A DNA stretch of 64,000 bases. Origin: Phycisphaerae bacterium. GTDB lineage: Bacteria > Planctomycetota > Phycisphaerae > UBA1845 > JAFGLZ01. The stretch covers positions 20,504-84,503 of the forward strand of contig JAFGLZ010000064.1 in NCBI GenBank assembly GCA_016927755.1, read 5' to 3'. Within the stretch, counting starts at the first letter, position 1. Each line of letters begins with the position of its first letter. The notes under the pieces were generated by a model, which was not told the origin of the DNA, did not search any database, and saw only the letters and a list, made by a program, of their open reading frames with translations. This document shows positions 53,075 through 62,086 of this stretch, piece after piece. A program made the translations under genes and the position numbers.

Positions 53075-55444
53075 TCAGCCAGCCACTCTGCGCACGGGGA
53101 CGATGAATCGGAACATCGTATGGCTGTTTCGGCCGTCAGGCTCAACCGGATTCCAGTCGGTGTTCTCGTCGCCGCCGGGGCGGACCTCTAGGCGTGCAGG
53201 GCCAGGCGTGTCCGCGAATCCGATGATGACGGCCGTATCGCTCGTCAGCAGGTGGCAGCGATCCAGGTGCATTCCGTGTGAACGCTCGACCTCGATCTTG
53301 CCGCGTCCTCGATTGTCTCCCGTCTCGTCGTATTCGTCGAGCGTGGTCAGTAGCATCAATGCCGAGTGAAACTGGCCCATCTCGAACTTGGGCTTTTCCT
53401 CGTCTCGAGACCTTCCGCCGCCAGCCCAACCGCCCGGCAGCAACCTCCCGATGCTCCCGGCCCAGTTGACCTGCTCGTCACGCAGTGTACGCCATTGAGA
53501 TTCAGGCTGTATCTCGTTGCCACCGATTAGGTACGGCTCTTTGCTGTCGGTAAGCGTCTGCTTGATCTGGAAGGCATAGATCTGCCCGGCTCTCCACCGG
53601 GGATCGTGCGCTCGGTTCGTCCCACCGATCCGATCCGTGGTGGAAAGGAGCAGCCAGCAATCCCTCAGATCGAAGCCCAGGTTGTTGCGGACCCAGCTAC
53701 GCTCTGAGAGCCGCCCGTCCGCATTGACCTCGATCAGCGCGGAGAAGTCGCCCTCGAGGCGGCCGAACCAGCAGCCCTGGAGACGCTTCAGCGTGCCGCG
53801 GATCGGGACGGCCTCCATCATCGCGAGCCCCGGGCGAAGGTAGTACTGCTCCGGCGCGACGTAGCTCTGGGCGAGGTCCAACCGACCCGGCGGGAGCGGC
53901 TGCAGGTAAGGCCGCGGCCAGAGGGATTCCTCACCCTCCGGCGGTGGTGTGAGGCGAACGTCGAGCCGTGTATGCATGCTCGTCTTCAAGCCGAAGAAGG
54001 CCGCCGCCTGCGCATCGAGCGGGCCGCGATTGTCCGCCGGAACCGAAACGTCCACAATGCACATCTGGCGGAGATCCGTACCGACGCCCTTGACCAGTTG
54101 GACGGCCATGACGCTGAGGACACTACAGGCAATGGCGACCAGGGCGAATACCGGCCAGCAGTGCTGGAGGGCGTCGCGCCGCCGGAGCAACGCCCACGTG
54201 GCCGCCGAGGCGGCCAGGATGTAGCTCCCGACGAGCAACACCACGAAGACCAGCCGCGCGCCGCCCTCTGCCTCGAACCCGATGATACGGTGCATGTAAT
54301 TGTACAAGTCGACACGACTGGTCATGGGGTTCTGCTCGTCTTCCTTGCCCCGGTCCGTCAGCCCAAGCATCTCCTTGTAGAACTTCGGGGCGTTCCCCCC
54401 CTGTTGAAACAGGTCACGCAGGTCAGCGGCTACGAAGACCACGAGGCCGCTGCCCCATCGGCCCCGTGTGACGGCGTCGATACCGACGCTGTCTTCCGGA
54501 CACAACGGGTAGGCGTCACGCTTTGCCTTGGCGCTTGCCACTGTGATTCGCGGGCTATAGGAGGGTGAGATCTGGCTTCCCCATCCATCCGGCTTGAGGA
54601 GTCTCTCGAACGTCTTACCGAGTACGTCGACCGTCTGAGTTCCTTTGAGTGCAACGGGGAGGATCTCGCCGAGGGGCGAGCCCGCCAGTGCGTCAGCGGT
54701 CCGGCTTGCCGCCAGGAGGAGGATCCCACCGGCCTGCACGTAGTCCACGAGTGCCCGAACCTGCTGCGGGGCGAGTTCCGTGAGGTCAGGCCTGTCCCAA
54801 ACGATGGCTTGGATTGACTGGAGGCTGTACCACCGGTCGGGGAGATACGCCGGGAGGATCCTGGTGACCGCCATTGATTGATTCAGGACCTTGGGCGAGT
54901 CGTCGGCCAACTCGTCCAGCCCCGCTACAGGGCGCGAAGACAGGTCGAGTATCAACGTTGTGTTGCTGGGCAGTTCCATCGCTTGTGGAGCGGGTAGCGC
55001 GTCGAGTGGCGTGCCGTTGGCGTCGTAGATCCTTATCAGCCGCCTGGCATCATCGTCGTGCAGGCTGACGACAAAGGTCCCTGCCCCCGAGGGCTGGTTC
55101 GCCACGAAATCGAGGCGATACACTCGGGGCTGTGCTCCTGCCGTGAGCGTGGCAACGCTTTCGGTAATGACCACGTCCCCGTCCTTGTCGCGCTGATGCA
55201 GGACGAGCCGGCCGTTCAGGTGTTCATCGCCGACGTTTTGGAGACTGACCACGACGGGACACCACATGCCACGGCGATAGCACTCCACGCCTCCTCGAAT
55301 CGGGAATCCCGCGTGGATAACCTTACCCGTGACTTTCACCTCTGCTAGTGATATGGGGGTCACCGCTGCAGAAACGACGACGGCCAGGAGCGCACCGCAT
55401 CGCGCGATGAGCCCGAGCTTCGGAATGTAAGCTGGGGTCCCCAT
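53075..55444 (-). CDS. Large exported/membrane protein of an ABC-2 gene cluster (DUF4350/GATase-like)
   Basis: About 789 residues from the ATG at 55444; in-frame codons before it look non-conserved. The N-terminus has a signal or anchor, 'LIARCGALLAVVVSAAVTPISLA' (given as GALLAVVVSAAVTPI). The large exported part includes 'RALVDYVQAGGILLLAAS', resembling class I amidotransferase-like folds. Two further membrane segments lie past the middle ('VFVVLLVGSYILAASAATWAL', given as VFVVLLVGSYILAA, and 'FALVAIACSVLSVMAVQ'). The last 270 residues are soluble. Similar proteins accompany ABC-2 exporters of the gliding/unknown-substrate type. It is the first gene of a three-gene minus-strand operon with the ATPase and permease. 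Confidence 0.72.
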   Translation of the reverse strand: MGTPAYIPKLGLIARCGALLAVVVSAAVTPISLAEVKVTGKVIHAGFPIRGGVECYRRGMWCPVVVSLQNVGDEHLNGRLVLHQRDKDGDVVITESVATLTAGAQPRVYRLDFVANQPSGAGTFVVSLHDDDARRLIRIYDANGTPLDALPAPQAMELPSNTTLILDLSSRPVAGLDELADDSPKVLNQSMAVTRILPAYLPDRWYSLQSIQAIVWDRPDLTELAPQQVRALVDYVQAGGILLLAASRTADALAGSPLGEILPVALKGTQTVDVLGKTFERLLKPDGWGSQISPSYSPRITVASAKAKRDAYPLCPEDSVGIDAVTRGRWGSGLVVFVAADLRDLFQQGGNAPKFYKEMLGLTDRGKEDEQNPMTSRVDLYNYMHRIIGFEAEGGARLVFVVLLVGSYILAASAATWALLRRRDALQHCWPVFALVAIACSVLSVMAVQLVKGVGTDLRQMCIVDVSVPADNRGPLDAQAAAFFGLKTSMHTRLDVRLTPPPEGEESLWPRPYLQPLPPGRLDLAQSYVAPEQYYLRPGLAMMEAVPIRGTLKRLQGCWFGRLEGDFSALIEVNADGRLSERSWVRNNLGFDLRDCWLLLSTTDRIGGTNRAHDPRWRAGQIYAFQIKQTLTDSKEPYLIGGNEIQPESQWRTLRDEQVNWAGSIGRLLPGGWAGGGRSRDEEKPKFEMGQFHSALMLLTTLDEYDETGDNRGRGKIEVERSHGMHLDRCHLLTSDTAVIIGFADTPGPARLEVRPGGDENTDWNPVEPDGRNSHTMFRFIVPVRRVAG

Positions 55445-55670
55445 TGGCTTGCCATCAGACGGGCGATCTTGCCCGCGCACTAGAATTCTAGGCGTCGCGC
55501 CCATGACAGACACCACCGAGGAGCAAAGACTTCTGATCCGCCGCGCCGTCCTCAGCGGTATACCTAACGGTGATACGACGGGTTGCGGCGTCTTGTGCTC
55601 CACAAAAAGGGAAACACACGTCTCTGGAGGGGACAATACAGTACAACTTCTTGGCAAACAAGTCGTTGTG

Positions 55671-55713
55671 ACGCGCCTCGCAGGACTCGAACCTGCAACC
55701 TTCGGTTCCGTAG
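55671..55713 (-). repeat. 3' fragment of tRNA-Arg (direct repeat, att-like)
   Basis: Forty-three bases identical, except one, to 58200-58242, the 3' half of the intact tRNA-Arg(ACG). They cover the anticodon-loop end, variable region, T arm and acceptor strand. The 5' half of a tRNA is absent here, so this is not a working tRNA. The orientation matches the intact gene and it lies downstream of its 3' end, the classic layout of an integration scar. Confidence 0.85.
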
Positions 55714-55938
55714 GACGCCCGGTCCCGTTTCTCCATGCGACTTTCCTAAGGAAATCAGCGTTTATCGGGGCGCCAAGGCCAGCTTTATGCCAGGTGACTG
55801 CCAGCGGCTGGCCAGCTACTACCCACCGTCATGCAGAAAGGGGGCGCACTTCAGCCTTCGGGCTATCGGTGCCATGAGGGAATCCGCCCGAATCGGGGCA
55901 CGCGCTACGCGATGGTACGTCCCGGCCGCCAACGGAAA

Positions 55939-56025
55939 GACGATCGAGCCGCGTTCGTAGCGTTGGCTGATGATCTGGAAGAGCAGATCGGCCCCGCGTT
56001 TGTCGATGGGCAGATACCGGCCTAT
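55939..56025 (-). pseudogene. IS21-type helper ATPase (IstB) remnant
   Basis: The translated minus strand reads 'IGRYLPIDKRGADLLFQII' and 'SQRYERGSIV', which matches the IstB segment after Walker B (usual form DEIGYLPxDxRGADLLFQVxxxRYERGS). Upstream sequence carrying Walker A is not recognisable, and after 'GSIV' the family pattern decays. It is a short degenerate remnant within the tRNA-bounded segment. Confidence 0.7.
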
Positions 56026-56280
56026 CCGCCGCAAGGGTCGCACGACTCCAGAAGCAACGCTCGGAGCACACAGATGATGATCCTGACGTCGCCCATTTCG
56101 TCCGCCAAGCTTGGACTTGGTGCGGGTGGATGGCAGCCTACACACCCTCGAGCGGGAAATCACGCAAGTCCCTTTTCATCAACGAGGACGAAGTTTTCGC
56201 TAGGGACAGGGCGAAGCCCTCGCTGTGTGACCCCTCCTCAAGATGGGTGACTGTTTTCTTCTGTCTCTCGTCTTTCTGTC

Positions 56281-57678
56281 TCAAGGGCGGAACCGCAGGG
56301 TCGCGCGGTCGGCAAGCAGAACCGGCGAGTCGTAGCAGGGGATCTGCCGGAATCGCCAGGTTGTTCCGTCGTGCGAATAACTCGTCGCGGGCACGACGAA
56401 GACCTTGCCGGTCCGCAGGTCCACATAGAGCGGATCCGAGAATGCGACGCCGTGAAACACGAGATCCACAGGGGTCTTGCTGTTCGCATTCGTGGGCATG
56501 TCGCCGCAGAACCAGAGCGTCACGATTGTGCCGCCGCTGGGCCGATGCCGGTAACCGTACACGGACAACGGCGGCTCGGCGGGGGCGTCACATGTGAAAT
56601 CGCGAAGCCTGACCACCTGATTGTCAAAAACCGCCGTGAGATGCTGCACGGCGTAATAGGCCGGTTTGGGACGCGCCACTGTCATGTCGTCCCGGGCGTG
56701 GAGGAGTCCCTTTCGGTTCATCCGATCGGGATACTTCATGTCGACGATGGCAAAGCACGACGACTCCTTGTCGCGGCCGAGGTCGCCCAGCAGGCGTCGC
56801 AGCACATGCTTTGCCTGCATCAATTCGGTCCAGGAATACTTGGCCATGGCCCCTCTGGCATTTGGCTCGGAGGGGCAGCCCCCCTCGCCCTGGCGGATCA
56901 CGATTCGATCGGAGTATTTGCGAACCACCGTCTGCAGTTCGATTTCGGCATCGACGACGTCGGGATTCCTTTGGTGGCGGTGGTGGGAGATTTGGTCGAT
57001 CAGGTCCAGCTTGCCCTGCGCTTTGACGATGGCCAGCACTTTGTCGGCATATCGGTAGTCGACACGGCTTCCCAAGGCGAATGCCACGATCGTGGCCTTG
57101 GGTTGTACGGCACGCACCGCCTCCGCAGTGAGAACGAGCAGTCGGGCGTAATCGGCCGGCTGAATGCGGTAGTTGGGTTCGTTCCAAACCTCCCATTCGT
57201 CGATCACCTTCCGATATCGCTCGACGGTCACCCGCACCCATTTCCGCCAGGCCGCCAACGTGGCCTTCGAGGTAGGCACGCCGCTGCGCAGGCTGATGTC
57301 CCCGCCGCCCTCGTAAATTGGGTTGCCGTAGGATAGATTCATCCACGGCTCGACGCCCTGCTTCACCATGTCGAAGACGATGGCGTCCAACCAGGTGAAA
57401 TCGTAGACACCGGGCTGCCGTTCGGTTCTTGCCCAGCCGGCTTGGATCCGCGCCTTCTTGACGCCCAGCGGCCCGAGGTAGTCCTTCCAGTTCTCATAGA
57501 TGGTGTAGCCGCGGTCCATGGTCTCGGCGCCCACGGACCAGTTTGAGGCCTTGATCTCCCGGCTTGGCCGCGGTTGGATCGCGCCCTCCTCGGGATAGGC
57601 GATTCCTTCGTCCTCGGCGACGCCGACCGTGGCCAAGCCGGGAAAGACCACGGGGAAAAGGAACCACAGGCAACTCAT
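56281..57678 (-). CDS. Secreted glycoside hydrolase-like protein (clan GH-A, GH39-like)
   Basis: A 465-residue protein from the ATG at 57678. The signal peptide is 'SCLWFLFPVVFPGLATVGVA' (2-21). The TIM-barrel pattern includes 'VKKARIQAGWARTERQPGVYDFTWLD', given as ARIQAGWARTE and GVYDFTWLD, as in beta-xylosidase/cellulase-like enzymes. The predicted acid/base is E167 in 'EWEVWNEPN' and the predicted nucleophile is E265 in 'IRQGEGGCPSE'. A small C-terminal beta domain follows. It is probably periplasmic or secreted and acts on plant- or algal-type polysaccharide. It lies inside a 2.5 kb segment between a tRNA gene and its partial repeat, so it may be acquired. Confidence 0.75.
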   Translation of the reverse strand: MSCLWFLFPVVFPGLATVGVAEDEGIAYPEEGAIQPRPSREIKASNWSVGAETMDRGYTIYENWKDYLGPLGVKKARIQAGWARTERQPGVYDFTWLDAIVFDMVKQGVEPWMNLSYGNPIYEGGGDISLRSGVPTSKATLAAWRKWVRVTVERYRKVIDEWEVWNEPNYRIQPADYARLLVLTAEAVRAVQPKATIVAFALGSRVDYRYADKVLAIVKAQGKLDLIDQISHHRHQRNPDVVDAEIELQTVVRKYSDRIVIRQGEGGCPSEPNARGAMAKYSWTELMQAKHVLRRLLGDLGRDKESSCFAIVDMKYPDRMNRKGLLHARDDMTVARPKPAYYAVQHLTAVFDNQVVRLRDFTCDAPAEPPLSVYGYRHRPSGGTIVTLWFCGDMPTNANSKTPVDLVFHGVAFSDPLYVDLRTGKVFVVPATSYSHDGTTWRFRQIPCYDSPVLLADRATLRFRP

Positions 57679-57771
57679 GCGGCGCTCTCGTGCGAAGCCG
57701 CGGCATTGCCTGTTTGGCCGGCGAACTTGTTCGGCGTGAAAGGGCAAGCCTCTTCGATGAAGCCCGGGGAA

Positions 57772-57882
57772 CGAGTTGACCGCTAGCTGGTGACGGGGAG
57801 CCAGGTTCTCCGCGTGCAGCCCATAGCGAGTGCGGAAAAGGGAGACGAGGCTAGCCAAGACGAGACGGGGTACGTCCTTCAT
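57772..57882 (-). pseudogene. Transposase (integrase-core type) N-terminal remnant
   Basis: The minus strand encodes 'LVLASLVSLFRTRYGLHAEN' (given as LASLVSLFRTRYGLHAEN) followed by 'LAPRHQLAV'. These match the conserved opening of DDE integrase-core transposases, which run 'LLxSLxxLFRSRxxLxxENLALRHQLAVL'. The match ends there. The reading frame happens to continue into the glycoside hydrolase signal peptide, but the hydrolase has its own start. Confidence 0.65.
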
Positions 57883-57892
57883 GCGACAGCCC

Positions 57893-58200
57893 TCAGCAGG
57901 TGCACGAATTGAAGCCCAGAACAGAGCCAGTTGGCGGGTGGCAGATTACCAGAAACGGGTCAGCCCAAGCCACGAACAGCTCAGATAGGCATCGCGTGCA
58001 AGTCTGTGCAGTACAAGGCGCACGAGTTGTCGGGAAGGACACCGCTAAGATCAGATCACCCTCGTCCGAAGGTCCAGCTTGCACACGAAACCGCACACGA
58101 GGGGCGCAGTTGGGGTCACACTTCGCAAGAATGCCATTTCGTGAGGAATCGGAACGAAGAAACGCAGCCAGAAACATCTGCGGTGAAATGGCTTATGTAA
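57893..58200. other. Non-coding stretch next to tRNA-Arg
   Basis: About 300 bases between the transposase remnant and the tRNA 3' end, inside the tRNA-bounded segment. Composition is more balanced than in the flanks. I see no gene, hairpin or repeat that I can support. Confidence 0.4.
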
Positions 58201-58274
<74 letters not shown>

Positions 58275-58404
58275 TAGCGCCAACTCTCATTTTTAGCCGG
58301 GGGCATTCCGTGTGTCAAGGCGGATGGCTTCTCATATTGCCTCGGGCCCTGTACAGTACTGCCCAGTTTGACTCGCGAGCCGCTTTCTTCTGGAGAAACG
58401 CACG

Positions 58405-59706
58405 ATGAGACGAGGTCTTCGAGTTGCCGTTGCGGGAGTGCTGCTGTCCGTGCTGGCCATCGGCGTCAGTGGCTGCGCCGGCCAGCCCGCTCCGGCAGGA
58501 CAATGGTGGGAGGGACAGCTTCATTGCCATTCACAATGGAGCGACGGGGATGCCTACCCCGAGATGGTAGCCGACTGGTACAAGAGCCACGGGTATCACT
58601 TCCTGGCGCTGACCGATCACAACGTTCTGTCCGACGATGACGGGAAATGGAAGCCGATCGACAAGCGCGGAAGCGGCGAGGCCGCGCTCGCTCAATACGA
58701 GGCGAAGTTCGGCAAGGACTACATCGAGCGGCGAAACGTGAACGGCAAGCTGATGATCCGGCTCAAGACATTGTCGGAGATCCGCTCGATGTACGATGAG
58801 CCCGGGCGGTTCCGCATGATCCAGGGCGAGGAGATCACGGACACGTTCAAGACGGCCGGTCAGCGCAATGGAATTCCCGTCCACGTCAACGCCATCAACC
58901 TGAGGACCCTCATCAGGCCCAACATGGGCAAGGACATCCCCTCGACGATCAAGAACGACACGCTCCCGGTATGGCAGCAGAGCGAGAAGACGGGCGTGCC
59001 CATGGTGGCGATCCTGAACCATCCGAACTGGAAGTGGTGTCTGCCGGCCGAGGAGATCCTTGCCTCGCCGTGCGTTCGCTTCTTCGAGGTGTATAACGGT
59101 GGCCCGGACTGCATGAACCACGGCGACGACCTGCACGCCAGCACCGACCGGGTGTGGGACATCGTTCTGGCACACCGACTGAGCAAGGGCGACGGGCCGC
59201 TGCTCTTTGGCGTCGGGGCGGACGACACCCACGTTTACACGCGAATCGACGTTAGCGACGCCATCCCGGGCAGGTCCTGGGTAACGGCCCGAGCCAAGGA
59301 GCTGTCGCCGGATGCGATCACCAAGGCGATGCTGGCGGGGGACTTCTATGCCTCGACGGGCGTTCGACTCAAAGACGTCCGCTTCGACGGGCGGACGCTG
59401 CAGGTCGCGGTCGATCCGGCCGAGGGCGTGACCTACACGATCCAGTTCATCGGCACGAAGAAGGGCTGCGACTTGAGCAGCAAGCCCGTGACCGACAAGG
59501 ACGGCAAGCCCGTGCGAGCCACGCGACGCTACACCAAGGACATCGGACGCGTGCTGCATGAGGCGCGAAATACCACGGCAAGCTACCGGCTGCAGGGAGA
59601 CGACCTGTACGTTCGAGCGAAGGTCATCTCATCGAAGCCGACGCAATACCCCCACTACGACGGAGAAACCGAAGTGGCGTGGACACAACCTGTCTGCCGG
59701 AAATAG
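58405..59706 (+). CDS. PHP-domain phosphoesterase-like lipoprotein
   Basis: A 433-residue exported protein. The signal 'RVAVAGVLLSVLAIGVSGC' ends in a lipobox (VSGC, Cys at about 24). The PHP metal motifs are 'GQLHCHSQWSDG' (His-x-His, about 37-48), 'LALTDHNVLS' (about 69-78), 'IQGEEIT' and 'VAILNHPNW', followed by 'GVGADDTHVY'. The layout matches planctomycete PHP proteins related to histidinol-phosphatase/polymerase-type phosphoesterases, here on the periplasmic side. The start ATG has GGAGA 8 nt upstream. It is the first of three consecutive plus-strand genes and is separated from the next by a short gap. Confidence 0.87.
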   Translation: MRRGLRVAVAGVLLSVLAIGVSGCAGQPAPAGQWWEGQLHCHSQWSDGDAYPEMVADWYKSHGYHFLALTDHNVLSDDDGKWKPIDKRGSGEAALAQYEAKFGKDYIERRNVNGKLMIRLKTLSEIRSMYDEPGRFRMIQGEEITDTFKTAGQRNGIPVHVNAINLRTLIRPNMGKDIPSTIKNDTLPVWQQSEKTGVPMVAILNHPNWKWCLPAEEILASPCVRFFEVYNGGPDCMNHGDDLHASTDRVWDIVLAHRLSKGDGPLLFGVGADDTHVYTRIDVSDAIPGRSWVTARAKELSPDAITKAMLAGDFYASTGVRLKDVRFDGRTLQVAVDPAEGVTYTIQFIGTKKGCDLSSKPVTDKDGKPVRATRRYTKDIGRVLHEARNTTASYRLQGDDLYVRAKVISSKPTQYPHYDGETEVAWTQPVCRK

Positions 59707-59739
59707 TCGCGCGTCAGCCGTCTTGTCAGGAGTGTGTCG

Positions 59740-60864
59740 ATGCGTCTTGTCGCTTCCGGTATCGTTTGTCCTGGTCGGCAAGGAACCGCCCGATCGAGCT
59801 GCGCGTTCGCGAATATCGCCGTCCTTCCAAACGGGCGATGGCTCTGTGGATTCCGTGGCGGACCGACCAAGACGCAGACCGTCGGCCAACACGTGCTGCT
59901 GACGTGCTCGGACGATGAGGGGCGGTCCTGGAGTCCGCCCGTCTCTCCGTTCGTTCCCCCGCCGGTCGAGGGGCGTCCGGGACTCTTTCGAGCGGCCGTG
60001 CCGACGGCACTTCCCGACGGACGGGTGCTGCTGACGCTCTGCTGGGTCGATCACAGCGATCCGTCGTTGCCGTTCTTCAATGAGCAGACTGAAGGCCTGC
60101 TCGATACGCGTCTATTCCACGCGTGGTCGACCGACAACGGCGAGACGTGGTCCGAGCCTGTGCTGATGGACACCACGCCGTACAACGTGCCGACGCCGGT
60201 CACCGGTCCGGTCCTGGTGCTGCGAAACGGCGAGCTGGCCTGTCAGTTCGAGCTGAACAAACACTACAACGATACGAGCACCTGGCGGCATTCGTCGGTG
60301 CTGATGTTCTCCGGGGACGGCGGGACATCCTGGCCGGGACATGTGGTGGTGAGCAACGATCCGGCGAACCGGTTCTTCTACTGGGACCAGCGGCCTGGCG
60401 TGCTGGCGGACGGGCGCATCCTCGACGTCTTCTGGACGTACGACAACCAGGCGGCGGCGTATCTGAATATTCATGCGAGAGAGTCCGTGGATCACGGGCG
60501 GACGTGGTCCGAGATGTGGGTGACAAACGTGCCCGGACAGCCAGCCCAGCCCGTGTCGCTCGCGGACGGACGGATCGCGATGGTCTACGTCGACCGGACC
60601 GGGCGACCGACGATCAAGGTTCGGGCCAGCGACGACGGCGGTCATACGTTCCCTGCCGAGACGGAGGTTGTTATTGCGAGCGCGGACGTCGAGCGTCAAA
60701 CCACGGCCAAGCAGATCATGCAGGACGCGTGGGCGGAGATGGAGGCCTTCTCGCTCGGCCTGCCTGCCACGACCCCCCTGCCCAACGGCGACGTGCTGGT
60801 CGTCTACTATGCCGGACCCGAGACGGACGTGACGGACGTCCGCTGGGCGCGACTCCGTCCGTAG
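59740..60864 (+). CDS. BNR-repeat sialidase-like protein
   Basis: A 374-residue six-bladed propeller protein of the sialidase/neuraminidase superfamily. Asp-box motifs (S-x-D-x-G-x-T-W) recur: 'SDDEGRSW', 'STDNGETW', 'SGDGGTSW', 'SVDHGRTW' and 'SDDGGHTF'. The N-terminal Arg region and 'LPNGRWLCGFRG' are present. No signal peptide is seen, so it may be cytoplasmic or non-classically exported. I chose the ATG at 59740 (AGGAG 8 nt upstream) over a GTG at 59734. Its neighbours are the PHP lipoprotein and the URO-D-like protein; a carbohydrate-processing role is likely, but the glycosidic substrate is unknown. Confidence 0.82.
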   Translation: MRLVASGIVCPGRQGTARSSCAFANIAVLPNGRWLCGFRGGPTKTQTVGQHVLLTCSDDEGRSWSPPVSPFVPPPVEGRPGLFRAAVPTALPDGRVLLTLCWVDHSDPSLPFFNEQTEGLLDTRLFHAWSTDNGETWSEPVLMDTTPYNVPTPVTGPVLVLRNGELACQFELNKHYNDTSTWRHSSVLMFSGDGGTSWPGHVVVSNDPANRFFYWDQRPGVLADGRILDVFWTYDNQAAAYLNIHARESVDHGRTWSEMWVTNVPGQPAQPVSLADGRIAMVYVDRTGRPTIKVRASDDGGHTFPAETEVVIASADVERQTTAKQIMQDAWAEMEAFSLGLPATTPLPNGDVLVVYYAGPETDVTDVRWARLRP

Positions 60865-60874
60865 CGAGACCTCA

Positions 60875-62002
60875 ATGATGGGCATGACGATTCGAGACCG
60901 CATCCTGAGCGTGTATCGCGGGGAGACGCCGGACGTCGTGCCGTACATGCTCGATCTGTCGCACTGGTTCTATCACAAGCATCGGCTGCCGTGGGACCTT
61001 AGCCAGGTCTACATCGAACCGGAGCGCCCCCTCATCGACTACCACAAGAAGGTAAGCGCCGGGTTCTACGCGCCCAATCTGGCGGCTTTCTACTCGTCGA
61101 GTTATCGCGACGACGTACGCGTGACGGTCACCAAGCGGGACGACGGCCGGGAGATCGTTTGGCGCTACGACACGCCCCTTGGCAGCCTCGAGCGTGTCCG
61201 GCGTTGGGAGGAGGCGTCGTACGCGTGGGGGATTCCCCGGTGGCCGGTGAAGACGGAAGATGATCTCAAGATTCTCGGGCACGTGCTGGGCGAGGTGACG
61301 TACACGCCGCACTGGGATCGTTTCGATGCGTGGGCGGAATACGTCGGTGAGATGGGCGTGGTCAACCTGCTCACCGGCTACAGCGGCATGGGGCACCTGC
61401 TGAACTACTGGATGGGCATCGAGCAGGTGATGTACGCCACGGTCGACTGGCCGGAAACGATGCACGAGGTGATTGACCGGATCAACGCGAGTTGCCTGCG
61501 GCTGGTCGATTTGATCGCAGCATCACCGGCCGAGGTCGTCATCATGGGCGACAATTTCTCGGGAGACGTTCAGCCGCCGCATTTCTTCAAGGAATGGTCG
61601 CGTGCTTACTACGTCGAGGCGATCCGGCGGCTGCACGCGGCGGGGAAGTTCGTGGCGGTGCATATCGACGGGATGCTCCGCGGGGCGCTCGGCATGATCC
61701 GTGACGCCGCGGCCGACTGCAGCGATGCGACGACGCCTAAACCGACGGGCGATTTGACGCCGGCGGAGTGTCGTGCCGAGGCGGGTCCGGACTTCATTCT
61801 GTCGGGGGGCGTTGCGCCCGTATTGTGGCTTCCTTCCACGCCGATCGCGCGATTCGAGCGAGCGGTGCTGGACTGGCTGGAGCTTCGCAAGGAGGGCCCG
61901 CGACTGATCGCCGCCGCGGGGGATCAGGTGCCGCCCGGCGCGGACGAGGACCGGATCACCATCATGCGCGATCTCGTGGAAGAGTATGGTCGATACGATT
62001 AA
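60875..62002 (+). CDS. Uroporphyrinogen decarboxylase-like (URO-D superfamily) protein
   Basis: A 375-residue protein starting at Met-Met-Gly-Met, 10 nt after the sialidase-like gene. 'RDRILSVYRGETPDVVPYML' (given as RILSVYRGETPDVVP) is the opening of the URO-D/methyltransferase superfamily. Further blocks are 'IMGDNFSGDVQPPHFFKEW' (given as IMGDNFSG and PHFFKEW), 'VAVHIDG' and 'DFILSGGVAPVLWL'. Members outside haem synthesis are corrinoid-dependent methyltransferases or of unknown use. Divergence from true HemE and the catabolic neighbourhood argue against haem synthesis. It ends 85 nt before the convergent hydrolase gene. Confidence 0.8.
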   Translation: MMGMTIRDRILSVYRGETPDVVPYMLDLSHWFYHKHRLPWDLSQVYIEPERPLIDYHKKVSAGFYAPNLAAFYSSSYRDDVRVTVTKRDDGREIVWRYDTPLGSLERVRRWEEASYAWGIPRWPVKTEDDLKILGHVLGEVTYTPHWDRFDAWAEYVGEMGVVNLLTGYSGMGHLLNYWMGIEQVMYATVDWPETMHEVIDRINASCLRLVDLIAASPAEVVIMGDNFSGDVQPPHFFKEWSRAYYVEAIRRLHAAGKFVAVHIDGMLRGALGMIRDAAADCSDATTPKPTGDLTPAECRAEAGPDFILSGGVAPVLWLPSTPIARFERAVLDWLELRKEGPRLIAAAGDQVPPGADEDRITIMRDLVEEYGRYD

Positions 62003-62086
62003 GAGGGCGCGATCATCCGTCCGCACCGACTCAGGGCTCGCGCGCCCCCCCTGCCGAACCGACGGTGTGGCCGATCCATTCTCCTT

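Noticed and set aside
55671..55745. A second complete tRNA-Arg gene
   Set aside because: Only the 3' half matches. There is no acceptor 5' strand or D arm on the other side.
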